Notes: generated by a model from the letters alone, not told the origin. Numbered from the stretch's first letter, positions 42,105 through 55,390 are shown. The stretch: DNA of 64,000 nucleotides from Affinundibacterium flavidum (GCF_014284175.1 NZ_JACOGA010000001.1:62001-126000), one strand, 5' to 3'. Made by a program: numbers and translations.

Positions 42105-43073
42105 TTAAGGTGTGGTGAAATGATCGAAGGAAGTTAGAGCCATGTTAATGGCCTCAGCATTTGTATCACGCAAGCGCAGTCCAAGTTCTGCCTCAATTAT
42201 GCCAACACGCGTGACCGCAGTTTGACTTGCTAAGCCTGCCGCAATGACGGCTTGACGTTGATGACTTGGCGCAGTGAAACATAGTTCGTAGTCATCGCCA
42301 CCATTCAAAGTAAATTCCCGACGTTTTTCTTGTGTTTGTTTTTTCAATACGGGACCAGCAGGTAAGCTATCGACATCCAAGTTGGCGCCCACATGCGAGC
42401 GATCTAAGATATGGCCGAGATCGCCAACTAATCCATCAGAAATATCTAAGGCAGCGTTGGCAATCCCACGTAATGCAATACCGAGCGCGATTCTTGGCGT
42501 TGGTCTATGCATGCGACTGGCAGCTTGTGAATGCTCTTCATCAGTAAGCGTCATTTCTTTCCAATAAGACGCCAAGGCTAAGCGTGCATCTCCCAAGCTA
42601 CCTGAGATCCAGATATCGTCGCCAACTTGCGCCGCATCACGACGTAATGCCGATCCGGGTGGTAATTCACCAAATATGCTGATGCAGATGTTAAGTGGGC
42701 CTTTGGTCGTATCGCCACCGATTAAACGGCATTGGTGTAGGTTCGCTAGGCTTAATAAACCTTGTGAGAAACCAGCTAACCAATCTGGATTCGCTTCAGG
42801 TAACGATAGTGCCAAGGTAAATGCCAAGGGTTTCGCCCCCATGGCCGCCAGATCTGATAAATTGACAGCCAAACATTTATGACCCAAGCCTATCGGCTCT
42901 GCGTCTGCAAAGAAATGTCGGCCCGATACTAAGGCATCAGTTGAAATCGCCAACTGCATTCCCGGACTAGGATTGAGTAATGCGCAGTCGTCACCAATGC
43001 CCAAGGCGAAGCGGGAATCACCGGCGTAATCCTGCACAAAATATTGTTTGATAAGATCGAATTCTGAAAGCAT
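42105..43073 (-). CDS. thiL: Thiamine-monophosphate kinase
   Basis: A 322-residue ThiL: SEFDLIKQYF at the start, GIGDDCALL, ISTDALVSGRHF, VNLSDLAAMGAKP, GGDTTKG and LNGGDDYELCF. It phosphorylates thiamine monophosphate to thiamine diphosphate. It leads the thiL-pgpA pair. No thi riboswitch is visible upstream. Length and motifs are as in the family. Confidence 0.94.
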   Translation of the reverse strand: MLSEFDLIKQYFVQDYAGDSRFALGIGDDCALLNPSPGMQLAISTDALVSGRHFFADAEPIGLGHKCLAVNLSDLAAMGAKPLAFTLALSLPEANPDWLAGFSQGLLSLANLHQCRLIGGDTTKGPLNICISIFGELPPGSALRRDAAQVGDDIWISGSLGDARLALASYWKEMTLTDEEHSQAASRMHRPTPRIALGIALRGIANAALDISDGLVGDLGHILDRSHVGANLDVDSLPAGPVLKKQTQEKRREFTLNGGDDYELCFTAPSHQRQAVIAAGLASQTAVTRVGIIEAELGLRLRDTNAEAINMALTSFDHFTTP

Positions 43074-43169
43074 GTGGCATTGTAACGAAAGCGCTTAGTG
43101 CGAGGGAGAAAATGTCGTCTTCGTTCGCCATCAAAATGCATCTAACATTGTTAAGGTAGCTTGATATGC

Positions 43170-43661
43170 CTAAGATTTCGCCTCGTGTGCAATTTGAATA
43201 TCGCTAAAATTCAAGAACATGCTGACACCAGGTTTCACTTCGACACGATAGGCGCCTTTTGCCTTGTTTAAGCGCATAGATAAAGCGGTTAATTCCCATG
43301 CCCGCTGTTCTGTGCAACTGACGCTACCGCGCGTCAATTCTTTGGCTTTTTGCTCTTTGCCAAATTCTCTGACTATGCTGGCATTGCGCTTAAGTGCAGG
43401 TAACACGGAAGGGTGATTCCAGCCCCACATGAAAGTGCTATCTTTATGATGAAAAGTACCGACGATTTGAGCTGCCGCCAAAGCGAAAGTGCCATCCTCG
43501 AAGCTCAATAATAACTGTCCATTATTTTGGTCCAAGTGCCACGACTTTTCTTCTCCCAGCCGCCATGTAGAGTTATGCAACATATTCGCCACTTGCGCTT
43601 CGTCTGCGCTGGCTGCGATGTAGGCATCCAGATTGTTTTCTCGGTTGAATAACTTGACCAT
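43170..43661 (-). CDS. DUF6882-like protein
   Basis: A 163-residue protein. Its middle part (FALAAAQIVGTFHHKDSTFM, then WGWNHPSVLP) is like DUF6882 proteins, which have a WxWxxPS motif. No signal peptide or membrane segment is seen. Cytosolic; function unknown. It lies upstream of thiL on the same strand with a 96-bp gap. Confidence 0.7.
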   Translation of the reverse strand: MVKLFNRENNLDAYIAASADEAQVANMLHNSTWRLGEEKSWHLDQNNGQLLLSFEDGTFALAAAQIVGTFHHKDSTFMWGWNHPSVLPALKRNASIVREFGKEQKAKELTRGSVSCTEQRAWELTALSMRLNKAKGAYRVEVKPGVSMFLNFSDIQIAHEAKS

Positions 43662-44369
43662 CGCTCTACACCGTGCTCAATGACAGACTTAATGAGAGAT
43701 TTGATTTGATCATGTTTGCCCTGTAGGCATCGGTGCGGTAGGTGAAAGCATTTTTAAGTTGGTCTTGAGTTTTCATTATTTGAATTGCGTACATCTCTTA
43801 CCTCATTGGCTTCCATTACTTAACTTGTCTTGAAATCTATCATTTGTGTAGACGCCGTAGTGATTAACAACTTCATCAAAATCCTTGCGAGATTGAGTAA
43901 AAACAAGTTTGAAAGGAAATTTTTATCATTATTTATTTTGCTAAGATTGGTTTCTTGGCAATAGCAATTGAGTATTGGAAAATACTGTAAATCAGAGGAT
44001 TACGCAAATGAAGTTTTTAAGTGGATGTAAGTCGAAAACAACACATATTTGTTCAGAAGCGATCGCAGAATGCTCAATTACATCTGACTTGGATTTGGTA
44101 TTGGTGTTCGGCCACGCATTAGCACCTCCTCAAATTTGATTTATACGTAATTTGTACGCCATTCATTCGCAATGAATCATGTCATTAAAAAATTTTAATT
44201 TACCATCTTGATAATCAAAAGTTATCGACTAAGCGTGCTTTAGTAAATAACCGTGATTACTTATGCAAAAAAGTAATGGAACGCGTATAAATACGTATGA
44301 AGCAATTGTTGCCTGTCTGCTAGAATCATTAACCCCCTCATTTGTCAGCTTAAGAAGGAATCAACTCGC
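43662..44369. other. Gene-poor intergenic region upstream of maeB
   Basis: About 700 AT-rich bases with promoters for maeB and, on the other strand, the DUF6882 gene. The only candidate gene is a 43-codon frame at 44008 (listed apart). I see no tRNA, hairpin with T tract or riboswitch. Confidence 0.4.
44008..44139 (+). CDS. Possible small protein, 43 residues
   Basis: ATG behind CAGAGGATTACGCAA opens a frame of 43 codons (MKFLSGCKSKTTHICSEAIA, ending ALAPPQI) with three cysteines. The ribosome binding site is well placed. No family is known, and chance is quite possible. Confidence 0.3.
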   Translation: MKFLSGCKSKTTHICSEAIAECSITSDLDLVLVFGHALAPPQI

Positions 44370-46679
44370 ATGGATTCAGCAGATCAAAAAGAATTACTTC
44401 GTCAACAATTGCGTCAGGCAGCGTTGGAGTATCACGAGTTTCCAACACCGGGCAAGATTAGTGTTACGCCTACAAAACAATTAACAAATCAGCGTGATCT
44501 AGCCTTGGCTTATTCGCCAGGTGTTGCTTCTCCATGCGAGGAAATTGTGGCCGATCCGGCTGCGGCCTTTAAGTACACCGCTCGCGGCAATTTGGTTGGC
44601 GTGATTACCAACGGAACCGCGGTTCTGGGCTTGGGCAATATTGGACCACTCGCTTCAAAACCCGTGATGGAAGGTAAGGGTGTTTTGTTCAAGAAATTTG
44701 CAGGCATCGATGTTTTTGATATCGAAATTAATGAGTCTGATCCCGATAAGTTGGTGGATATTATCGCCTCTCTAGAGCCGACGTTTGGTGGTATCAATTT
44801 GGAAGATATCAAAGCGCCAGAATGTTTTTACATTGAGCGAAAATTGCGTGATCGTATGAAGATTCCGGTCTTCCATGATGATCAGCATGGCACGGCGATT
44901 ATTGTCGGCGCTGCGATTTTGAATGGCTTGAAGGTAGTTGATAAGAGTCTTAAGAATTGCAAGCTTGTGGTATCAGGAGCAGGCGCGGCTGCTTTAGCTT
45001 GCCTTGACCTCATTGTTGATCTGGGATTTCCGATTGAAAATATTTTTGTGACGGATCTGGCAGGTGTCGTTTATAAAGGACGCGCTGAGCTCATGGATCC
45101 GGATAAAGAACGCTTCGCCCAAGAGACGACCGCACGTAGTTTGAAAGAAGTGATTGTTGGTGCGGATATTTTCCTAGGACTATCCGCTGGCGGTGTATTG
45201 AAGCAAGACATGGTTAAGTCTATGGGTGACCGTCCATTGATCTTAGCGTTAGCAAATCCAACACCAGAAATTTTGCCGGAAGAAGTTAAAGCGGTGCGTG
45301 ATGATGTCGTCATGGCGACCGGTCGTTCTGATTATCCAAATCAAGTCAATAACGTCTTGTGCTTCCCGTATATTTTCCGTGGCGCTTTAGATTGTGGTGC
45401 AACCACGATTACGCGTGAAATGGAAATCGCCGTGGTGCATGCAATTGCTGATTTAGCGCAAGCTGAACAATCCGATGTAGTGGCTTCTGCGTATGGCATT
45501 TCTAATTTGTCCTTCGGCCCTGAGTATTTGATTCCCAAACCGTTCGATCCGCGCTTGATGATCAAGATCGCACCTGCCGTTGCAAAAGCCGCTGAAGAGT
45601 GTGGCGTCGCTGCACGGCCAATTCAAGATATGCAAGCCTACAGCGATAAATTGCAGCAATTTGTTTATCACAGTGGCACTTTCATGAAACCGCTATTCCA
45701 AATCGCTAAGAAGGCACCTGATTCTCGTAAACGTATTGTCTTTGCAGAAGGCGAAGAGGAGCGTGTTTTACGTGCAGTGCAAGTGGTGGTCGATGAAAAA
45801 CTGGCGAAGCCTATTTTGGTTGGACGTCCACATATTCTTGAAAAACGCATAGAAAAATTTGGTCTGCGTTTGCGAGCAGGTGTTGACTTTGAAGCGATTA
45901 ATCCAGAAATGGACGCTCGTTATCGTGATTACTGGCAGACCTACCACCAAATGACGTGCCGTCAAGGTATTACTGAACAATATGCGAAATTAGAGATGCG
46001 TCGCCGTCACACCTTAATTGGCGCGATGATGGTCCATAAAGGCGATGCTGATGGCATGATCTGCGGTACTTTTGGGATTGGTAGTTTGCACCTGTTCTAC
46101 ATCAATCAAGTGCTGGGTAAACGCGCCGGTGTGAATGTCTATGCGGCGATGAATGGTTTGGTATTACCTGATCGTCAGTTGGTGTTGGTTGATACGCATA
46201 TCAATGAAAATCCAACAGCTGAACAAATTGCAGAGATCACGATTTTGGCTGCTGAAGAAATGCGTCGTTTTGGCTTGCAACCGAAAGCAGCATTGCTATC
46301 ACATTCTAATTTTGGATCTAGCAATAGTGAATCCGCGAAGAAGATGCGTTCTGCATTAGCTATCGTGCAACGCGATGCTCCTGATCTGGAAATTGACGGT
46401 GAGATGCATGGTGATACTGCTTTGGATTCTGATTACCGTCAAAAAATGATGCCAACTTCGACTTTAAAAGGGGACGCGAATTTGTTGGTGATGCCAAATA
46501 TTGATGCTGCGAATATTGCCTATAATTTATTGAAAACGGCAGCAGGTAACAATATTGCAATCGGACCTATTCTTTTGGGATGCGCAAAACCAGTTCATAT
46601 TTTGACCTCATCGGCTACCGTACGGAGAATTGTTAATATGACGGCATTATGCGTCGTCGATGCAGTCGCACAGCGTTAA
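44370..46679 (+). CDS. maeB: NADP-dependent malic enzyme with phosphotransacetylase-like domain
   Basis: A 769-residue fusion. The N-terminal malic enzyme (residues 1-420) has [24 protein letters not shown] and the nucleotide-binding [15 protein letters not shown]. The C-terminal third (about 440-769) is a phosphotransacetylase-like domain ([18 protein letters not shown], then [16 protein letters not shown]), which usually regulates the enzyme. It oxidises malate to pyruvate and makes NADPH. The start is 10 bp behind AAGGAATC. It is a single gene with its own terminator. Confidence 0.95.
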   Translation: MDSADQKELLRQQLRQAALEYHEFPTPGKISVTPTKQLTNQRDLALAYSPGVASPCEEIVADPAAAFKYTARGNLVGVITNGTAVLGLGNIGPLASKPVMEGKGVLFKKFAGIDVFDIEINESDPDKLVDIIASLEPTFGGINLEDIKAPECFYIERKLRDRMKIPVFHDDQHGTAIIVGAAILNGLKVVDKSLKNCKLVVSGAGAAALACLDLIVDLGFPIENIFVTDLAGVVYKGRAELMDPDKERFAQETTARSLKEVIVGADIFLGLSAGGVLKQDMVKSMGDRPLILALANPTPEILPEEVKAVRDDVVMATGRSDYPNQVNNVLCFPYIFRGALDCGATTITREMEIAVVHAIADLAQAEQSDVVASAYGISNLSFGPEYLIPKPFDPRLMIKIAPAVAKAAEECGVAARPIQDMQAYSDKLQQFVYHSGTFMKPLFQIAKKAPDSRKRIVFAEGEEERVLRAVQVVVDEKLAKPILVGRPHILEKRIEKFGLRLRAGVDFEAINPEMDARYRDYWQTYHQMTCRQGITEQYAKLEMRRRHTLIGAMMVHKGDADGMICGTFGIGSLHLFYINQVLGKRAGVNVYAAMNGLVLPDRQLVLVDTHINENPTAEQIAEITILAAEEMRRFGLQPKAALLSHSNFGSSNSESAKKMRSALAIVQRDAPDLEIDGEMHGDTALDSDYRQKMMPTSTLKGDANLLVMPNIDAANIAYNLLKTAAGNNIAIGPILLGCAKPVHILTSSATVRRIVNMTALCVVDAVAQR

Positions 46680-46698
46680 AAATCATCACTAATCACGT

Positions 46699-46729
46699 AA
46701 AACCGCCAAATATTTGGCGGTTTTTTTTT
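46699..46729 (+). terminator. Rho-independent terminator behind maeB
   Basis: AAACCGCCAAA and TTTGGCGGTTTTTTTTT form a strong stem 20 bp behind the stop codon. Confidence 0.9.
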
Positions 46730-49450
<2,721 letters not shown>

Positions 49451-49582
49451 TTTGTGCATTAAGTTTTAATGCATGCATCAAGCGAACTCTGATTATTGAG
49501 TTTGCTTGATGAGAATAATTTGATCAGGCGAAAATTTCGCTTGATTGAATTATCGAACTTGAGTCATGTGACTAAAAGGATC

Positions 49583-49615
49583 AAAAAGCCGTCGATTTTT
49601 TTTCGACGGCTTTTT
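49583..49615 (+). terminator. Rho-independent terminator behind the M4 protease
   Basis: AAAAAGCCGTCGA and TCGACGGCTTTTT pair perfectly around a T-rich loop. It can work on both strands, also for the convergent hydrolase gene. Confidence 0.88.
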
Positions 49616-49701
49616 GTGTTTTGGAGCGGTTAAACTGAGGGGAAGTTTTTAATTTCTACAACATTGGCCGAGAATGCTTGTGAATTGAAGTACTTAAACA
49701 C

Positions 49702-50232
49702 CTAAATGTTTTTTAAGTAGTCATGGGTACTAATTACTTGGATTTTTCTATGTTGTGGTGCTGCGATATTTGTCCACATCCAATTGTGGTGTTGAATAAT
49801 TGTTTCCGCGGTCAGGTGTGGGCGATTCGCCGTTGTGTGTGCGTCCGAAAGAGCGATCACGTCGTACCCTTGAGACAAGCTGGCACGTATCGTCGTGTCA
49901 ACGCAAAATTCTGTTGCCAATCCACATAGCGTTAGACTCGAACTACCTAATTCTCTTAGTAGTACCTTTAGATTGGTATTTGCGAAGGCATCGCATGCGG
50001 TCTTATGAATATAATGGTCACCGTCGACTCGAATAAGATCTTGATGAATATCCCACTCTTTACTGCCGACGCGTACGTTCTCATCCTCATGCTGTACGAA
50101 GATGACGGGCCATCCAGACTGACGAAATTGCTTTGATGTTAGGTTAATTCTTTGCTTAATCGCTTCTATATCAAAGCGTGGATGTTCGTCTAACCATGCG
50201 TTTTGCATGTCGATAATTAATAGGGTTTGCAT
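49702..50232 (-). CDS. Isochorismatase-family cysteine hydrolase
   Basis: A 176-residue protein from the ATG at 50232 (MQTLLIIDMQNAWLD); a longer frame from 50307 adds 25 residues not typical of the family. The catalytic Asp is in IIDMQ (residue 8), a Lys in HKTACDAF and the Cys in TEFCVDTTIRASLSQG. Members hydrolyse isochorismate, nicotinamide or N-carbamoyl compounds. This one is of the general class and the substrate is not clear. Confidence 0.88.
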   Translation of the reverse strand: MQTLLIIDMQNAWLDEHPRFDIEAIKQRINLTSKQFRQSGWPVIFVQHEDENVRVGSKEWDIHQDLIRVDGDHYIHKTACDAFANTNLKVLLRELGSSSLTLCGLATEFCVDTTIRASLSQGYDVIALSDAHTTANRPHLTAETIIQHHNWMWTNIAAPQHRKIQVISTHDYLKNI

Positions 50233-50552
50233 AGGCGTTTTAAGTGAGGAATTAATAGAATTTACGTTGAGTATGGCAGAGTTAGTGATGGTGCGGCCAG
50301 GGAACATCGTTGGGGAAAATTACTATCTAGGCATCGCATACCCTGAAAGCCACGCATTTTGTGACTTCAGGACTTCAATTCATGTACAAAACCCTTAGCA
50401 AGGATGAATGTGTAAGTCGGCAAACACTTTTCTCAAAAAACTTTGAATGGTGTGGGGCATAGTTTGAAATTGGAAATTGGAAATTTAAGATTTGAGATGC
50501 AATACGATTTTCTTTTAGAAGCTTATGTTGACACAGAAGAAAGTATGCATGG

Positions 50553-51689
50553 CTATTTTAGACGTAGGCGCCACAAAGAAGTAATCTCGGCGGCACGTGC
50601 AAGATGAAGAGGGTCGTTACTGTCGCTGGCTTTCGCATGTTGCGGACGAATATCCAATTTGCCAATGACAGTTAATCCGCCAGCATCAATCCAGCCCCAG
50701 AATTCTTCAGCAGTACGTAAGCCAAGATGTTCGGCTAGATCAGACATAATTAGCCATGCTTCTCCAGTGGCTTCGAGATGTTTTGCTACACCTAACAAAA
50801 ACGCTTTTAACATGCGGCTTTCCGGGTCGTAAATCGCATATTCAATCGCTGCATTTGGGCGGGCTGGTATCCACGGAGGATTGCAGACGATCAAAGGAGC
50901 GCGCCCTTCAGGAAATAAATCGGCCTTGAGCAATTCAACTTGACCGGCAAAGCCCAAGTTTTGTAGATTTTCAGTCGCACAAGCCAAGGCGCGTGGATCT
51001 TGATCGGTCGCGACGATTTTCTTGATGCCGCGATGTGCTAACAGTGCCGCAATCACGCCAGTGCCTGTGCCTATGTCGAAAGCCAGATCATGGGTGGGTA
51101 ACGGAGCCTTAGCAAATAATTCCAAGTATTCACCACGGACAGGTGAAAAAACACCATAGTAGGGATGTATCTTGCTCCCTAAAGCGGGAATCATCACGCC
51201 ATTCTTGCGCCATTCATGTGCGCCGATAATGCCTAATAATTCTCGCAATGAGACAACAAAAGCGTGTTCAAACTTTCCATACACTTCGGTGCATGCCTGT
51301 GCAACATCCGGCGCACGTCTCAATGGGATGGAAAAATCAGCGTTGATTTGGATAATCAACATCGCTAAAACACGAGCGCGTTGCGATTGCGCTTGTCGAT
51401 ATAAATGAAAAGCTAGCGCGCCTGTCGCGACGGGCTTGGCATTTTTTTTTGCAGGTTTTTTATCTATTCTCCGAGCAATCGCCTGCAGCAGATTTTTTGC
51501 ATTTTGGAAGTCACCACGCCAGAGCAAAGCTGTACCTTCACATGCAAGGCGATAGGCAGTTTCTGCGCTCATCGTATCATCCGCAAGTTGTATCCGTTTG
51601 GGAGCAGCGGATGCATTTTCGGAATGCCAATGCAGGCTATGCGTGCTTTGATTTTCTATCCAGTGTATGACTGGTAATGAAGAGTCCAT
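50553..51689 (-). CDS. Class I SAM-dependent methyltransferase (NPPW type)
   Basis: A 378-residue protein. The N-terminal half is helical without known motifs. The methyltransferase core starts near residue 200: LAFDIGTGTGVIAALLAHRG (SAM binding), ATDQDPRALACA and IVCNPPWIPARPN. NPPW/NPPY marks enzymes that methylate amide or ring nitrogens, such as HemK/PrmC and some rRNA methylases. The long N-terminal part differs from HemK. A substrate cannot be named. Confidence 0.8.
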   Translation of the reverse strand: MDSSLPVIHWIENQSTHSLHWHSENASAAPKRIQLADDTMSAETAYRLACEGTALLWRGDFQNAKNLLQAIARRIDKKPAKKNAKPVATGALAFHLYRQAQSQRARVLAMLIIQINADFSIPLRRAPDVAQACTEVYGKFEHAFVVSLRELLGIIGAHEWRKNGVMIPALGSKIHPYYGVFSPVRGEYLELFAKAPLPTHDLAFDIGTGTGVIAALLAHRGIKKIVATDQDPRALACATENLQNLGFAGQVELLKADLFPEGRAPLIVCNPPWIPARPNAAIEYAIYDPESRMLKAFLLGVAKHLEATGEAWLIMSDLAEHLGLRTAEEFWGWIDAGGLTVIGKLDIRPQHAKASDSNDPLHLARAAEITSLWRLRLK

Positions 51690-51931
51690 AAGGTGTCTAT
51701 AAATGCCTGTTAGTGCATGTTTAAGTGAAAATGCTAGTAATGAAAAAAATATATGGCAGTGAATAGGCGGCAGTGTAACAAATTCGCGCGAGGGATTTGT
51801 TGAACGTACTGATTAAAGATTATTGAATGTGTAAATGTCGTTGATTTGAATAATTTCTCAGGCGATCAGTTTGCTTTTTATCTGACAAAGTTGATCGCCC
51901 TACAAGTAACTATTTCATAGAATGGACTGAT

Positions 51932-52363
51932 TTAGCGATTGTTAAAAAGCGAGGATAAGGATGAAAATTGCTGCAAAACGGCGTCAGTATCAAAATTATC
52001 TGCATCTGTCACTTGGCCATTCGGCGTTAATTTATCTATTAGTCCGGGGAGAATGTTTGCAAGGTCGCTGGCAGTATCTGAAGTCGAAAGCCCACTGGCA
52101 TTCGCAAATTGATCCAAGTGCCCACCACCTAATGCCTGCTGTATTTGCTCAGCAGAGATAGGTAAATTTTGACCTGTCCCGACCCAACTACCTATGAGTT
52201 CACCAAATCCGGCATTTTGGAATGTGCCAATTAGCCCCTGTAAACCTCCGTTTTGTGACTGATTGAGCATACTGAGTGCAGCTTGTACTAACATTTGCTG
52301 CGAGTTACCTGAACTTGATTGTACATTACCTAACATACCTAATGCAGTGTCTAAGAGTCCCAT
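51932..52363 (-). CDS. YidB family protein (DUF937)
   Basis: A 143-residue protein: MGLLDTALGMLG, LSMLNQSQNGGLQGLIGTFQ, GELIGSWVGTGQNLPISAEQ, then the C-terminal LPGLIDKLTPNG. This is the YidB pattern. The function is unclear in all species; it is soluble and Gly/Gln rich. Confidence 0.88.
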   Translation of the reverse strand: MGLLDTALGMLGNVQSSSGNSQQMLVQAALSMLNQSQNGGLQGLIGTFQNAGFGELIGSWVGTGQNLPISAEQIQQALGGGHLDQFANASGLSTSDTASDLANILPGLIDKLTPNGQVTDADNFDTDAVLQQFSSLSSLFNNR

Positions 52364-52576
52364 GGGATTTCCTTTCGTGAATAGTAGGGTGCTTATGATA
52401 TGTTAAAAGATATGTAAAAACTGTGAACTATGTTTGCTTGTTTGATTATTTGATGCTTCAGCATAATCATCACGAGCGGTTAAAGTGTGAATTGAAGAAT
52501 GGAGCTAAATACCGGAGATCTCAATGTGATCGCGTAGTAGCTTGTGCGTGGATTTGTAATTGGTGTGAAGAAAAGT

Positions 52577-52611
52577 AAAAGGGTAACCAATCTAAAATTG
52601 ACTACCCTTTT
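52577..52611 (-). terminator. Terminator behind the cyclophilin lipoprotein gene
   Basis: On the minus strand AAAAGGGTA and TACCCTTTT pair around a 17-nt loop, with a few T bases after the stem. The gene ends at 52649. Confidence 0.65.
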
Positions 52612-52648
52612 ACACAAGTATTGAACGCCTATTTTTTAGCGATCCAGT

Positions 52649-54028
52649 TTAATTTGTACGCGTTACCGAAGTAATGCTTACTGTAGTAACAGGGACGTCA
52701 GGGTAGTTATTTTTTGATCCAGTCGGAACAACTCTGATTTTGTCGACGACATCCATCCCAGAAATGACCTTACCAAATACAGCATAGCCGCCACCGCTAG
52801 TATCGAGGAAAGTATTGTCAACTACATTAATAAAGAATTGGGAAGTCGCTGAATTGAGTACATTGGTACGTGCCATTGCAATACTGCCACGCACATTACT
52901 TAAGCCATTGTTTGCTTCGAGCACAATCGGCGCATAGGTAGAGGCTTGCACCATATCGGCGGTGAATCCACCGCCTTGAATCATGAAATTACTGATGACA
53001 CGATGAAAGATTTTGTTGCCATAGAAGCCGACATCGGTGTAGCGCAAGAAATTTGCTACAGTGATCGGTGCGTTGTCTGGATTCAATTCAACGATAATCG
53101 TGCCGAGGGTGGTCACAATTTTGACTGTTGGTGCAGGTGGTGGCGATGTTCTTAGGTCGAACGACGTATCAGTGACGCCGATTTTATTTTTTGCGGCGCT
53201 GATGTCCGTGGCTGTAACTGCTGCAGCAATTTCCATACCTTTGCTGATAGATTCTGCCGGACTATTGTAATTAAGACCTTGCTCAATAGAGAAGTAGGTA
53301 CCAACGGTCACTTTATTATCGAGCAAATCTGCTACCCAACCATATTCTGCCTTACCTTTGAAACTATGTGCGGAGCCGACGATGGTTCGTACTAGGTTAC
53401 CACGAGACTTGCGACCGCTATTGAGTTCTGCGGTCCAGTAGTTCAAGCCTTCTTGATCAACTTCACTACGGCCTAATACATTTAAGTAAATTCTCTTCAC
53501 AAAGTCTGTATTGGTCATGGCACTTGAGTAACCAGTCAGATCAGAATAAGCGATCGCTGACGTGTAAAAATTGTCTGCGAGTTGTTCTATGCTTCTACCG
53601 TTTTTTATTTCAGCAATCCAATAAATCATGCCGTCTGCATCAGGAACCCGATTCATGAAGGCAACGTAAAGTTCGATCAATGCATTCAAGTCTGCTGCTG
53701 CAATAGTTTTGGATTTGTCACCAGCTAATAAATTGACAGTAAAATCAGTAAATTTGACATTTGTTTTGTCTGTTTGAAGAAGGGTTTGATTGCCAACGAT
53801 ACCTTTATCACTTACAGAGAAACTATAGATGGTACGTTTAATCGCGAATGAGTTACGTGGTGCATTGAACGTGACGACCGTTTCAGCGGGAGCTGCTGCA
53901 GGCGGGCCGCTCAATGCTGTGATTGCTGATTGAGTGTCGTTTTGGCTGTCGCCTCCACAAGCGCTGAGAGTCAGCATCAATCCTAAACAGATTGTTGCTA
54001 AGAGATTGTTTTTGCTCATTAATTTCAT
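52649..54028 (-). CDS. DUF4214-cyclophilin fusion lipoprotein (peptidyl-prolyl isomerase)
   Basis: A 459-residue protein with a lipobox (LTLSACGGD, Cys24). Residues about 105-215 hold two DUF4214 units (LYVAFMNRVPDADGMIYWIA and IYLNVLGRSEVDQEGLNYWT). The C-terminal 150 residues are a cyclophilin (VTVANFLRYTDVGFYGNKIF, FHRVISNFMIQGGG, INVVDNTFLDT). It is expected to isomerise proline bonds in the periplasm or at the outer membrane. DUF4214 often occurs in surface proteins and S-layers. The start has AGG 8 bp upstream. Confidence 0.85.
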   Translation of the reverse strand: MKLMSKNNLLATICLGLMLTLSACGGDSQNDTQSAITALSGPPAAAPAETVVTFNAPRNSFAIKRTIYSFSVSDKGIVGNQTLLQTDKTNVKFTDFTVNLLAGDKSKTIAAADLNALIELYVAFMNRVPDADGMIYWIAEIKNGRSIEQLADNFYTSAIAYSDLTGYSSAMTNTDFVKRIYLNVLGRSEVDQEGLNYWTAELNSGRKSRGNLVRTIVGSAHSFKGKAEYGWVADLLDNKVTVGTYFSIEQGLNYNSPAESISKGMEIAAAVTATDISAAKNKIGVTDTSFDLRTSPPPAPTVKIVTTLGTIIVELNPDNAPITVANFLRYTDVGFYGNKIFHRVISNFMIQGGGFTADMVQASTYAPIVLEANNGLSNVRGSIAMARTNVLNSATSQFFINVVDNTFLDTSGGGYAVFGKVISGMDVVDKIRVVPTGSKNNYPDVPVTTVSITSVTRTN

Positions 54029-54164
54029 CGCTTATACCTGCATTTAATTGACAGAAAGCGCTTATTATAACGATGAATCGAGAGCTAATCTTCAGAAAAT
54101 GGTACTGTAAATGTGCCAAGTTGTAACAATCACTTGGAAGTAAGGAATGAGGTTGAGGTTGAGG

Positions 54165-54893
54165 TTAAGACAAGCCTCCCCAAGCCGCACTAAGTATACT
54201 TATTGCGGTTAATCCGGCAGTTTCGGTTCGTAAAACACGTGGTCCCATACGCAACATCAATGCACCATGCTTGATCGCAGTTTGTTCTTCAATTTCTGAA
54301 AAACCACCTTCTGGGCCTATCATTAAACTAATGGCTTGTGGTGGATGATGCCGCGCCCAATCTGCCAGAGACGTTTCTGCGCGGGGTGATAAAAGTATGC
54401 GTTTATGCAGGTCTTGTTGCCCTAGCCATTTCTGTACATCCATTAATTCACCAAGGTGGGCGAGGCGATTACGACCGCATTGCTCGCTCGCAGATTGAAT
54501 AATACCTTGCCAGTGTTGCATTTTCTTTTCTGCACGCTCAGCATTGAGTTTGACCACTGAGCGTTGCGCCGCTAAAGGTTGAATGTGACTCACGCCCAAT
54601 TCAATCGCCTTCTCGATAATCCAATCCATTTTGGAACCCTCTGGCAATGCTTGTGCAAGAGTAAGATTAAATGGCAACTCGACTTCTTCTGGCAAAAATA
54701 CTTTGATATCGGCGACGACTTGTTTCTTGCCGACGCTGACTAGTGTCGCCAGATAGCAGCCGCCATCACCATTAAACAAAGTGACTTGGTCTCCGCTACA
54801 TAAACGTAGTACAAAAATATGGTGTGCGGTTTCACCGGGTAATTCTAGTTGCGCACCAATCGTGAGCGGGAGTGGACAGAAAAATCTAGGCAT
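54165..54893 (-). CDS. rsmE: 16S rRNA (uracil-1498-N3)-methyltransferase
   Basis: A 242-residue SPOUT enzyme: MPRFFCPLPLTIGAQLELPG, ALPEGSKMDWIIEKAIELGV, SERSVVKL-like QRSVVKLNAERAEKK, then the knot MIGPEGGFSEIEE and LGPRVLRTETAGL as MGPRVLRTETA. It methylates U1498 of 16S rRNA. Length and motifs are complete. Confidence 0.95.
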   Translation of the reverse strand: MPRFFCPLPLTIGAQLELPGETAHHIFVLRLCSGDQVTLFNGDGGCYLATLVSVGKKQVVADIKVFLPEEVELPFNLTLAQALPEGSKMDWIIEKAIELGVSHIQPLAAQRSVVKLNAERAEKKMQHWQGIIQSASEQCGRNRLAHLGELMDVQKWLGQQDLHKRILLSPRAETSLADWARHHPPQAISLMIGPEGGFSEIEEQTAIKHGALMLRMGPRVLRTETAGLTAISILSAAWGGLS

Positions 54894-54982
54894 GAGTGTG
54901 AATCAGGTAAACAGGATTTAGTAGTAAAAATGTTCTTCAGCGTAAAGCTACAAGCTAGGTATACATTGATTTCAAAAATAAT

Positions 54983-55390
54983 CTAATAGGATTGGCAAGC
55001 AGCGTTTAGTATGCCCATACCTAGGCTGAGTGCGCCTAGGAAGACTCCAGAGGCAAGCTTGTTGTTTGGTACATCTTTGATCAAGTCGGGAAGTAAGATG
55101 CGTGCGACAAAAAACGCTAACAATTGAATGACTAATGCTATAGCACTCCAAATCAACATGTCGGGCAAATCTACACTGTGTGCAATTGATGAGGCCAGTG
55201 CAACACAGTAACCGAGAACCGCGCCAGATAAACTGACCGCTGCCGCTACATTCCCTTCGCGAATCAGGGTAATTTCCTTATACGGCGTTATGTGAACGTA
55301 GATCGCGATAAAGAGAATGAGAAAAGTGAGCGCGGCGCCAAAGTGGCTAAAAAACGCGGGAACACTATAGGCCAAAAATTGAATATCCAT
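54983..55390 (-). CDS. DUF350 membrane protein (YjfL-like)
   Basis: A 135-residue protein with four hydrophobic segments (FLILFIAIYVHITPY, AVLGYCVALASSIAH, SAIALVIQLLAFFVA, and a C-terminal one). AISLSGAVLGYC-like wording is usual for DUF350. In E. coli yjfL lies beside a glutathionylspermidine-synthetase-like gene and a DUF1190 gene, as here. The direction of transport or the partner is not known. Confidence 0.85.
   Translation of the reverse strand: MDIQFLAYSVPAFFSHFGAALTFLILFIAIYVHITPYKEITLIREGNVAAAVSLSGAVLGYCVALASSIAHSVDLPDMLIWSAIALVIQLLAFFVARILLPDLIKDVPNNKLASGVFLGALSLGMGILNAACQSY

Noticed and set aside
43074..43169. Thiamine riboswitch ahead of thiL
   Set aside because: The short upstream region lacks the conserved thi-box words.
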